From Coriobacteriia bacterium (GTDB lineage: Bacteria; Actinomycetota; Coriobacteriia; Anaerosomatales; JAENZW01): a stretch of DNA of 8,518 nucleotides. The notes beneath the pieces were generated by a model, which saw only the letters and a program-made list of their open reading frames with translations, was not told the DNA's origin and did not search any database. This document shows, in pieces, positions 1-7,400 of this stretch. The position numbers were made by a program, and so were the translations under genes. The stretch covers positions 1 to 8,518 of the forward strand of contig JAOUET010000072.1 in the NCBI GenBank assembly GCA_029858605.1, read 5' to 3'. Each line of letters opens with the position of its first letter. Position 1 is the first letter of the stretch.

Positions 1-102
1 CCCGGCCCCTCGGCACGTGCACCGCGGACGCAAGACTGCCTCATACGAGGTGATTCCCACATAGCCCGGGATGTCCTGCCGCGACGAACGCAGCATCCAC
101 AT
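1..102 (-). CDS. Possible 5' end of a further operon gene (partial, unrecognised)
   Basis: An open frame starts with ATG at 102 (second ATG at 96) and runs off the left edge after 34 codons. It begins MWMLRSSRQDIPGYVGITSY. It lies 36 bases after the ccsA stop, and a GGGGA run sits a few bases before the ATG, so it could be the next gene of the operon. A second minus-strand frame is also open across this stretch (ATG at 62), so the frame choice is not secure. I recognise no family in the visible residues. The rest of 1-138 shows no other feature. Confidence 0.25.
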   Translation of the reverse strand, partial: MWMLRSSRQDIPGYVGITSYEAVLRPRCTCRGAG

Positions 103-138
103 TCCGTCCCCGAAATTCCTCAGACTGTAACAACGCCT

Positions 139-972
139 CTAGTAGCCGAGGAGATACGCCCCATGCACGGACCTGTAGACGATTGGCACTCCAATCAGGG
201 CGAATAGCACGACGGGCAGTGCCGCCGCCGCGAACCAAGCCGCCTTCCGGCCCGTCCAGCCGAGGGTGAGTCGCACATGCAGATAGAGCGCATAGACGAT
301 CCACGAAATGAGCGACCACGTTTCGATCGGATCCCAACCCCAGTAGCGACCCCACGCTTCGTTCGCCCAGACGGCACCCGCCGCGATCATGATGCCGAGG
401 AAGATGAATCCCACTCCGACGAAACGAAACGAGAGGTCGTCCAGCACTTCTTGGCGAGGAAGCTTGTCCAGCACTTCGGCTAGAGAGCCCTTGCTCTTTC
501 GTTCTCTCGCCAGGTAGGCGACCGCAAGCGCAAAGGAGGCCGTGAAGGACGCGTACGAGAGCTTTGCGAACGCGACATGAATCGTCAGCCACCAACTCGC
601 GAGCTTGCTGGTGATCTCGAGGTCGGCGGTCGGCGTGAACATGGCTGCAGCGAGCAGCACCAATGCAAGGGGCATGATGATCACGCCGAGGTTTCGCATC
701 TTTTGGTATCGCCATGCGAGAAGCGCGAGCACGAGCACTGCCGCCCAAGCGAAGGACGAGACCACCTCGTAGAAACCCAGGTAGGGTCCGTGACCTGTGC
801 GCACCCAGCGAATCCCGATGGCGACCGTGTGCGGCAGCATGCCCGCCAAGGACACGCCCAGCGCGGCCTTGAGGAGAGCCTCTCGGCGAAAGACGGTGCC
901 GAAAGCGAACAAGACGGCACCGCCCGCGTAGGCCGTCACCGCGGTCCACATGAGAATCACTTCGTTCTGCAT
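139..972 (-). CDS. ccsA: Cytochrome c biogenesis protein CcsA/ResC (heme-handling subunit of System II)
   Basis: This is a 277-residue polytopic membrane protein of the CcmC/CcsA heme-handling family. With ResB it moves heme to the outer face of the membrane and attaches it to CXXCH motifs of apocytochromes. The diagnostic tryptophan-rich WWD segment is at residues 202-224 (WANEAWGRYWGWDPIETWSL). Histidines sit where the family has its heme ligands: H132 in WLTIHVAFAKLSY before the WWD region, H232 in YLHVRLTLGW just after it, and H270 near the C-terminus. By order and spacing I assign H132 and H270 as the external pair and H232 as a membrane ligand. Hydrophobic segments are visible around 9-26, 35-54, 70-87, 95-112, 134-154, 184-202, 219-233 and 247-266. 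The start at 972 is supported by a strong GGAGG six bases upstream. The length is normal for a stand-alone CcsA, with no fusion to ResB. It is the last clear gene of the operon and lies 63 bases after the LuxE-like gene. Confidence 0.95.
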   Translation of the reverse strand: MQNEVILMWTAVTAYAGGAVLFAFGTVFRREALLKAALGVSLAGMLPHTVAIGIRWVRTGHGPYLGFYEVVSSFAWAAVLVLALLAWRYQKMRNLGVIIMPLALVLLAAAMFTPTADLEITSKLASWWLTIHVAFAKLSYASFTASFALAVAYLARERKSKGSLAEVLDKLPRQEVLDDLSFRFVGVGFIFLGIMIAAGAVWANEAWGRYWGWDPIETWSLISWIVYALYLHVRLTLGWTGRKAAWFAAAALPVVLFALIGVPIVYRSVHGAYLLGY

Positions 973-976
973 GTCG

Positions 977-984
977 CTCCTCCC
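977..984 (-). promoter_or_regulatory. Ribosome binding site of ccsA
   Basis: The minus strand reads GGGAGGAG, with the GGAGG core six bases before the ATG at 972. It is the strongest Shine-Dalgarno match among the genes here. It fixes the start at 972 rather than at the in-frame ATG seven codons further in. Because ccsA follows a 63-base gap, this site probably lets it be translated independently of the upstream gene. Confidence 0.75.
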
Positions 985-1035
985 GATGCGGTCGACTCTG
1001 CGGGAACGGGCACACAGAGCGGACCCCGCACCAGC

Positions 1036-2436
1036 CTACTCCACCGGGTCTTCTCTCGATTCACGCGTTCCGACTGTCTCGTCGACTTCCACATCCTGGC
1101 CGAAGACCTCCAGCGCTCCATCAACGCGTTCCGCCGCCTCGGCGTCTTCAGTCGCCGCGACCATCTCGTCCACCACGACCGGACACGAGGGTACCGCGTC
1201 GGAAGCCTCGGCAGCCTCCACCTCGGCCCTTGCGCCTGAGGACGGCTTGAGCCGCGACCGTGCCGCCTTGAAAGAGATGGAGAAGTTCACGTATGTCTCC
1301 AACATGCGGAATACACGCGTGTCTCCCATCGCTCCCACCGAACGCTCGCTCGGCAGCTCGCTGACCTTGCCTCTCTCTACCTTGGCACGTCCCACGATCT
1401 CGAACCCGCCGTCCGATGTCGTGTAGCCGAGGTTGTCGGTTTGCACGGCGACGACCGTCGGCAGGTTCACGAGATCCCAATGCCGCAGCAGACCAACCGC
1501 ACCGTCGGGGAGCGGTGTGAGATCGTCCAGGCTCATCGCTCGCACTCGCGTCCAAGGTGGGGGTACTTTCTTGCGCTCAGTGCCCTCGTCAGACGTGCCG
1601 CAGACGTGTCGCCGCAGCACGTCGTCGAAGTAGTTCGTGGCGCTTTCGGCCATCCCAAGGGTGTTCACGCAGTGATGTCGTGGAACGCCGAGGACCTCTT
1701 CGGCCATCTCGTAGTAGTCGTCGCGCGTGATCTCGCCAAAGCGGCCCCGATAACCGCCGCCGTCCGCAATGCGACTTCCGTGTGGCAGCATGAACGCGAG
1801 GCCGCGCTTGCGGCACGCCTTCAGGAAGTACACGAAAGCCGACGTCGCGCCGATCAGCGTCACCGCCGCGCCTGTGTCTTCGGCTTGCCGAAGCGCGGCG
1901 ACCAAGCGCTTCACGTCGACTCCCCCGCGCGACAGCAGGAACTCGCTGTCGGGCGTGCCGAAGTGGGTGCGCGTCTGCTCCATGCCGATCGCCATGCCCA
2001 TCGACGGTGCCATATCCGGGCTGGGCGCGAGTAGCAACAAGCGCGTGCGCGTACCCGCCTCAAAGTCCGGGAAGAGGTATGCACCGGTCATGACGCGATT
2101 CGCTGCGAACACGAGCTCGCGGCCGATTTCGTCGCGGAAGATGCGTCCGCGCTGGCTAGCGGCGGTCGTGCCGCTCGTCAGCTGCGCCATCACGGCCTCT
2201 TCAACCGGGAACGACGCCACAATCTCCGTCTTGAACGCGTCGGTCGGGAACGCCGGGATGTCTTCCCACGACTCGACCGCGTCCGGCACGACTCCTCTGG
2301 CGTCGCAGAATGCCCGATATGCCTCGTTGGCCTCGTACTGGTAGCCGAAGAGCTCCAGCGCGAGGGACTCGAACACGTCAGACCCATCCTCGACACCGGC
2401 GTCGAGGACTTCCCGAACCCTCTCGGCGAGCGTCAT
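1036..2436 (-). CDS. LuxE/acyl-protein synthetase family protein (PF04443-like) with acidic C-terminal tail
   Basis: This 466-residue soluble protein resembles the LuxE acyl-protein synthetases, relatives of adenylate-forming enzymes that activate a carboxylic acid with ATP and pass the acyl group on. Seen in the sequence: LTSGTT at residues 86-91, matching the family's nucleotide-binding Ser/Thr/Gly loop; NTLGMAES at 258-265, in the place of the usual YGMTE-type motif; and QTDNLGYTTSDGGFEIVGR at 332-350, the typical aspartate/FE-x-x-GR segment near the end of the catalytic core. After about residue 390 comes a tail of roughly 75 residues rich in Glu, Asp, Ala and Val, with one cysteine at 418, beyond the length I expect for the family. 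The ATG at 2436 lies 4 bases after the preceding stop codon, so translation is probably coupled. The frame is open to 2652, but that extension is Arg/Ser-rich and overlaps the lipoprotein gene. No luxC, luxD or luciferase genes are nearby, so bioluminescence is not implied. The acyl substrate and acceptor are unknown. The family call is firm; the role in this operon is open. Confidence 0.8.
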   Translation of the reverse strand: MTLAERVREVLDAGVEDGSDVFESLALELFGYQYEANEAYRAFCDARGVVPDAVESWEDIPAFPTDAFKTEIVASFPVEEAVMAQLTSGTTAASQRGRIFRDEIGRELVFAANRVMTGAYLFPDFEAGTRTRLLLLAPSPDMAPSMGMAIGMEQTRTHFGTPDSEFLLSRGGVDVKRLVAALRQAEDTGAAVTLIGATSAFVYFLKACRKRGLAFMLPHGSRIADGGGYRGRFGEITRDDYYEMAEEVLGVPRHHCVNTLGMAESATNYFDDVLRRHVCGTSDEGTERKKVPPPWTRVRAMSLDDLTPLPDGAVGLLRHWDLVNLPTVVAVQTDNLGYTTSDGGFEIVGRAKVERGKVSELPSERSVGAMGDTRVFRMLETYVNFSISFKAARSRLKPSSGARAEVEAAEASDAVPSCPVVVDEMVAATEDAEAAERVDGALEVFGQDVEVDETVGTRESREDPVE

Positions 2437-2440
2437 GTCT

Positions 2441-2992
2441 TCACTCGACCTCGCCAAGGGCGGTGACCTCCACCTTGTCGACGAGCCAGCGGCCGTCCGG
2501 CTGGAGCACCACCGTGTACGTCGAGTCGTAGCTCGCTTCGAGCGGCTCGGACACGTACTCGCCGGTCTGTAGGGAGAAATAGCGGTAGTCCCACTCCTCG
2601 TATGCCGCAAGCGTCGCAGTGTTCTCCGCCGCCTCGAGGGAACGCACCTCAAACAGCGTCAGCGATTGCTCGATCGCCCGACCGTCCTGGCGATTCAGTT
2701 CGATGTAGGAGTCGACCCTCACGCCCTCCCACGGAGTCATCGTGTGTGACGCGACATCCGATTCTGCCGTCCTGTAGGCGTAGGAAACCCAGTCGAGGTA
2801 GGAGCGCACGGCACTTCCCGGGGTCGAGAGGTCGGGACCCGCCGGCAGGCCGGAGTCGGACGACTGTTCTGAGGCGCATCCCGACGAACATGCAACGATT
2901 GCCGCAATCAGCGCGAAGAGGGAGATCGTCCTGGCGAGTCGGCGCCGCTGCGCGAGCCCCCTGGAAGAAGTCCCCTTTGACCTAGCTGCCAT
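2441..2992 (-). CDS. Predicted lipoprotein with a possible NTF2-like domain, between resB and the LuxE-like gene
   Basis: This is a 183-residue exported protein. Residues 1-21 are basic (RRRLAR before the core) and 22-34 are hydrophobic (ISLFALIAAIVA). Cys35 follows IVA, an acceptable lipobox; Cys39 after SSG is the weaker alternative. A Ser/Gly/Pro-rich linker runs to about residue 58. The mature domain (about 59-178) starts with a helix (AVRSYLDWVSYAYRTAESDV), then has strands including EEWDYRYFS and STYTVVLQPDGRWLVDKVEV. The final strand, pattern Y-T-V-x-x-x-x-D-G-R-W-L-V-D-K-V, is typical of NTF2/SnoaL-like or Tim44-like folds in small lipoproteins. I do not recognise a specific family. 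The ATG at 2992 overlaps the resB stop by 11 bases (ATGGCAGCTAG), and the stop at 2441 is 4 bases before the next start. It is therefore co-translated with its neighbours and probably sits on the outer membrane face beside the ResB-CcsA complex. A longer in-frame start at 3067 would lie deep in resB and is unlikely. Confidence 0.75.
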   Translation of the reverse strand: MAARSKGTSSRGLAQRRRLARTISLFALIAAIVACSSGCASEQSSDSGLPAGPDLSTPGSAVRSYLDWVSYAYRTAESDVASHTMTPWEGVRVDSYIELNRQDGRAIEQSLTLFEVRSLEAAENTATLAAYEEWDYRYFSLQTGEYVSEPLEASYDSTYTVVLQPDGRWLVDKVEVTALGEVE

Positions 2993-4289
2993 CCTCAGCC
3001 CCCTTGTTCGACCCCACGGCAGCCTCGACGGCGGCAATGATGCTCTCCGCGAACGTCGGACTGCCACGCCAGTGCTTGGCGGAGATATTCAGCCGCACGC
3101 CGCCGTCGCCTTCCTCTACGAGCATGGCCCAGACCTTCCTATACGGTGAGAAAGTCGCCAGCGCCACGCCGATCAACGCCAGCGCAAGCAGTGAGTAGAG
3201 GAACGGCACTGACCAGTCATCGACGATAGAGAGGCGGGCGTAGCGCCCCACGGAGGCGAGCACGAGGCGCCCGCCGGCAGGCAAATCGATCGACTCACCC
3301 GCTTGCACTTCCTGTGTGGCGACAACCGTGTCGTATTCGTGCAGCTCAAAGACGGCACGGCCCCTGGACCCACCGTCCTCGGGCAGAGACAAGGTCAGGC
3401 GCCCCCAGTACCTATCGGCCATCCCCTCGGCATCAACGAGTTCGAAGTCGACCGCTGTGAGGCCACCCGGAGCGGAATCGTCGAAGTCCACGAGGAAGGT
3501 TTCTCGGCCAACCTCCGTCCCATCCGGGTCCTGCAATGCCAGCACGGGTGCGAAACCGTATGCCTGCATATGGATGAGCAGTCGACCGTATCTCAACGGA
3601 TTATTGGGGTAGACCCGTTGTTCTGCCACGACTTGCCCGTCGCGGGCCAAGGTCACGATCGGCGCGGCTCCTCGATCTATACCGTCAACCACGTAGCCGA
3701 CCTGTAGATCCTCAACGCCGATCTCGAGCCCGGAGTGACTCGGGTACATCGACCCCTCCTCGAGGCCGCGGTAGGAATCCGCTTCGTCGATGCGGGTCTC
3801 GCCCTCCGGTATGCCTATGAAACCCTCGGCTCTCGTCAGTTGTCCGAGCGCCACCACCGCTATCAACAACGCGAGCGACCAGTGGAAGAGCGGGCTGCCG
3901 AACAGGCCCCACCTGCCTCCTGTCGCCACAACGAGATTCGCGTCCTGGCGAACGCCGAGACGCTTTGCGCGGAGGGCACGTGCCGCTTCGGCAAGTGCCG
4001 TCTCTTTGCCCACTGGGATCGAGGCGGCTGGCCGTTCCAGAAGAAGCTTCAGGCGTGATTCGCTGACCACGCCGATGCGCCGGTACTCGCGCCACGATCC
4101 GCGAGTGCGCTCCCACGCGCACAAAGTCGTGGAGGCGAGCAGTATGCCCACCAGAACCACGAACAACGGCGAGCCGAAGAGGCCTTTGAGTCCCGTGCCC
4201 AGGACGCTCCACGCCGCAAGCCCGACGAGAAGCCAGACGGCAAGCCTTCGAGAGCGAAGTGTTCGCAGAAGCGACCGTCGGCGTGCCAC
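2982..4289 (-). CDS. resB: Cytochrome c biogenesis protein ResB/Ccs1 (System II)
   Basis: This 435-residue membrane protein is the apocytochrome-binding partner of CcsA. Its layout is classical for ResB: TM1 at about 16-34, TM2 at 40-58, TM3 at about 131-150, a large outer-face domain at about 155-357, TM4 at 359-380 (WSVPFLYSLLALALIGVA), and a cytoplasmic tail ending AEDGS. His136 in GSPLFHWSL at the start of TM3 matches the conserved membrane histidine that helps carry heme. Also family-typical are FGSPLF (38-43, repeated at 130-135), YPNNPLRYG and the SPYRKVWA segment after TM4. The start codon is GTG at 4289, with GGAG five bases upstream. An in-frame TAG two codons before it rules out a longer form. 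It is the first gene of the operon, and its stop overlaps the following lipoprotein start. No CXXC pair and no fusion to CcsA is present. Confidence 0.95.
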   Translation of the reverse strand: MARRRSLLRTLRSRRLAVWLLVGLAAWSVLGTGLKGLFGSPLFVVLVGILLASTTLCAWERTRGSWREYRRIGVVSESRLKLLLERPAASIPVGKETALAEAARALRAKRLGVRQDANLVVATGGRWGLFGSPLFHWSLALLIAVVALGQLTRAEGFIGIPEGETRIDEADSYRGLEEGSMYPSHSGLEIGVEDLQVGYVVDGIDRGAAPIVTLARDGQVVAEQRVYPNNPLRYGRLLIHMQAYGFAPVLALQDPDGTEVGRETFLVDFDDSAPGGLTAVDFELVDAEGMADRYWGRLTLSLPEDGGSRGRAVFELHEYDTVVATQEVQAGESIDLPAGGRLVLASVGRYARLSIVDDWSVPFLYSLLALALIGVALATFSPYRKVWAMLVEEGDGGVRLNISAKHWRGSPTFAESIIAAVEAAVGSNKGAEDGS

Positions 4290-4342
4290 GCCTACTCCGG
4301 CGCAGTCTCAACTGTGGATTGCCCGCCAGTCCTCATGAGCAC

Positions 4343-4370
4343 ATCATATCGGGAGCCACGAAGGGGGCAA
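4343..4370 (-). promoter_or_regulatory. Probable sigma-70-type promoter of the resB-ccsA operon
   Basis: On the minus strand a -35-like TTGCCC (4370-4365) is followed, after a 16-base spacer, by TATGAT (4348-4343), a five-of-six match to the -10 consensus. Transcription would start near 4335, giving a leader of about 45 bases before the resB GTG. The -35 box directly abuts the terminator hairpin of the upstream cytochrome gene. The assignment rests on consensus matching only. Confidence 0.45.
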
Positions 4371-4392
4371 GGGCGGACCGTGATGTCCGCCC
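4371..4392 (-). terminator. Hairpin, probable terminator of the multiheme cytochrome gene
   Basis: A perfect 8-base-pair inverted repeat (gggcggac / gtccgccc) closes a 6-base loop, 42 bases after the cytochrome stop. On the minus strand it is followed by TTGCCCCCTTCG, so the U-tract is poor, as is often seen in high-GC genomes. It sits between two genes on the same strand and just before a plausible promoter, which fits termination. Confidence 0.55.
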
Positions 4393-4434
4393 CTCGCATC
4401 CAGAAACGTGTTGCCGAAACCTCCCGCTTCGCAC

Positions 4435-7400
4435 CTACCAGTACACATCTCCGGGATCCGGCTCGTGCCTGCCGCCGCAAGCCGTGTCCACGCAGGTATT
4501 CTTGTCAGGGATGTCTTGGTTGACGTTCTGGAGTTCGACCCCGATGAAGGTGCCCCCGTTGCCGGTGTTCCGGTAGGGTGCCGGGTCGCTCGGGGCGACG
4601 AGCATCCGCGGCCGCTTCCATCCGTGCGGAATCGTAATGTGGCAGTGACGACACTGGAGCTCCGTGTGGTCTGACTTATCGGGCATCCAGGAACCGTGTG
4701 GGCTGGCGGTATGACACCTATTGCAGAGAAGAGCGGTGTTGCTCCAGTTGCTGACTGCTACTGTGTACCACGCCGTGCCCGCAGTCCCGCCTTTGAGGAT
4801 GAACTGGATCGCCGAACCGTGCGGACCGCGCGCTCCTGCGGCGTTGTACGAGTGACAATCCGAACATGTCATCTCGGAGTCGATCGTCCATCCTGCGGCG
4901 AGCCTCAAGTCGGTCGACTTGTACCAGGTATAGCTGCCGCGCGTGATGTTGCGGGTGAACGCGTCACCCATGACATTGTGCCCGGATTCATTGTTCGGAT
5001 TGAACTCGAGTGCTACGTCCGTCTGAGCGTACCCGCCCGACGGCGTGTTCGGTCGGGTCGTGTAGCCGCTGTGACACTTGAAACACACGTACGTTTCGAA
5101 GTCGTCCGCACCGCCGTCCATGCGCTCGACCGCGTAAGACGAAGGTGCCTCCCATACGCCGAGACCGCTGTAGTCGGGCTTCACGCCCGTCGCGCCACGA
5201 AGCGCTGGGCCGGCGTCCGATGAGCCCTGAGTGTGCACGCCGGGGCGCGTTGCATGCGGATCGTGACAGTCGGCGCACTCGGCGTGACGGTTGCCGACAC
5301 CCAAGTCCGTCGCATCCTCGGTGTCGCGGTGCGCCCCCGACGTGTCTATGGGATGCGCGTATGTGGCCGCGAGCGGCGTGTCGACGTCGATGAAGCCCAG
5401 GCTCACGCCGTGGCATCCAGCGGAGGAGCACATTCCGCTCCGGGAACTGTCGTGGCACGCGAGGCAGAGCTCTTCCTCGCCGTAGGTCGCGGTGTTGTTG
5501 CGAGCCACGCCCAGGTGGCCGCTGCCGGTGGCGCCGCCGCTCGCACTGAGAGCCGTCAACCGCTGGTTGTCGGACGCGTGCGGATCGTGGCATGTGTCGC
5601 AGCCGAACTGGCCGACCAGACGGTTGATCGTCGTCGCGGCGTGACCGCTGCTCGAGAACTGAAGGCCGGCCGCATCTTTGTTCCATCCCGGGAAGAAAGG
5701 ATAGGCACTCATATCCCTCAGGATGACGTTGTAGGGCACGAGCTTGTTCGATTGGTTGGTCACCGCAGTCGGCGGCACACCGTCGTGACACTTGAGACAG
5801 AAGGTCGTCACCGTGCCGCTGTAGGCGCTCTTGGTGTTGTCGGGATCGGACGCCCGTGTCATCGACCACACTGTACCCGCCGCACCCCTCTGCACGTAGT
5901 GCGTGTTGTGGCAGTTGTAGCACGTGAGCGAGCCGCTACCCGTCGGCGATGGCGTCCAGATGTAGTCGACCGACCAATCGTCCAGACGCGGCGTCACTGT
6001 GGAACCGGAGCCGCCGAGTTGCGTCACGCTGAAGTTGTCGAACGTGGACTCGGAGAAGGTCCCGTTCACGTGAGACGTCAGACAGACTCCGACGAGCACG
6101 TACGTATCGAGGCTGACCGTCTGAGAGCCGACCGGTGTCCACGACGAACCGTCTGTAGACATGTAGCCGGTGATCACATTGCCGACGCGTCCGAGCTTGA
6201 GCCACATGGGGGCGTCACCCGCCTGCGTTCCACCGCTTGCCGATGCGCCGCCCGCTGTCGTCCGGTACTCGAAGTTGATGCCGTTGGTGTCGGTGACGTA
6301 GATGCCGGCCATCTTGGCGCCGGCCGCTTGCGCGTTCGCCTCAGTGCTTCCCGTGCGGAGCATCAGACCGGTCTTCATCCAGCCGTTGGCCCCGAGGTTG
6401 TTGTAGGAAGGCACGTACACGACCGCTTCGAAGTCATTGCCGGCAATCCAAGACGCCACCGTGGGCTTGATGTAGGTGAACTCGCCCTCGTCGGCCGTTC
6501 CACCGAAATCGGTACCCTCGGCGCGAATCGTGAGCTGACCGCCGGATTCGTCAGGCCAAAGATCGGTGGGCGTGCCGGGAGCAGTGCCGTGGATCTGGAA
6601 GTTATCCACGCGGTAGTAGCGACCAGACCCCCTCAGGGCGCCACCGAACCTGACGTAGAGCGTGGACGACGCCGGTACCGTGCCAGCTGCAGTGCTGGCC
6701 GATGTCCAGTTCGTCGGGGTGGCGTCACCCTCGTTCCATATCGGCGTCCAAACGCTTCCGTTGGTGCTTACCTCAACCGTGAGCCAATCGCCTCCGCTAG
6801 TGCCGTTCTGTCGCCAGTCGAAAGTCACGTAGAGGTTTGACTTGCCTGATGTGTCGTAGACGCGGGTCATGTACGCCGGCGTACGGTTCGTGCTCCCGCC
6901 TGATCTCCAGCGGACTTCCGCGCATGGCACGGGGTTGCCGTCGCTTGCCTGAGAAACCCATTCGGCGTCGCTGGATTGCTGTACCGTCCAGTTGCTGAGG
7001 TTGGTGAAGGGCTCGGCCGCACTGGTCCAGGGTACCGGCGCTCCCGAGTCAGGGTCGGTCGAATTGATGAACAGGTCGGTCCATTTCGACGTGTCGAAGG
7101 AGTTGTCGTTGAAGTCGTCGGAGACCGACGGCGGCAACGGCGCGTCACCCGCGAAACGAGCGCGAAGCTTGAGTGAGGGGTGAGCCACCTCGTCGATTCC
7201 TGCCAGCGAGTACGGCGTGTCCGCGAGCGTGAGATCGCTCACGAGCACACTACTGTCGGCGCCATCGAGCACGTCAATGCGGAATGTCGACCCTGCCGTC
7301 TGGTTGCCTGTGTAGCGGAGCGTGTTCCACGAGTTGAGTGTTCCACCCGTGACGAGCACCGGTGTAGAGACCACGTTACCGTTTGGCTCAAAGGAACCGG

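Noticed and set aside
41..1015. Minus-strand open frame of 324 codons overlapping ccsA in another frame
   Set aside because: It is very Arg/Ser/Gly-rich and fully overlaps the unmistakable CcsA frame, which has a strong ribosome binding site.
996..1019. Small imperfect hairpin (7-base-pair stem, 10-base loop) between the LuxE-like gene and ccsA
   Set aside because: It has one G-U pair when transcribed, a large loop and no U-tract. It is too weak to call a terminator or regulatory element.
1036..2436. Bioluminescence (lux) operon
   Set aside because: Only a LuxE-family protein is present. No luciferase, LuxC or LuxD genes flank it, and LuxE-like proteins occur widely in non-luminous bacteria.
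2437..2652. Upstream in-frame extension of the LuxE-like gene
   Set aside because: The extra 72 residues are mostly Arg/Ser/Thr and overlap the lipoprotein gene. The ATG at 2436 gives a normal N-terminus and tight coupling.
5233..6840. Plus-strand open frame of 535 codons opposite the cytochrome
   Set aside because: It is Arg/Val/His-rich without domain character and lies antisense to clear heme motifs and beta modules. Long antisense frames are expected in high-GC coding DNA.
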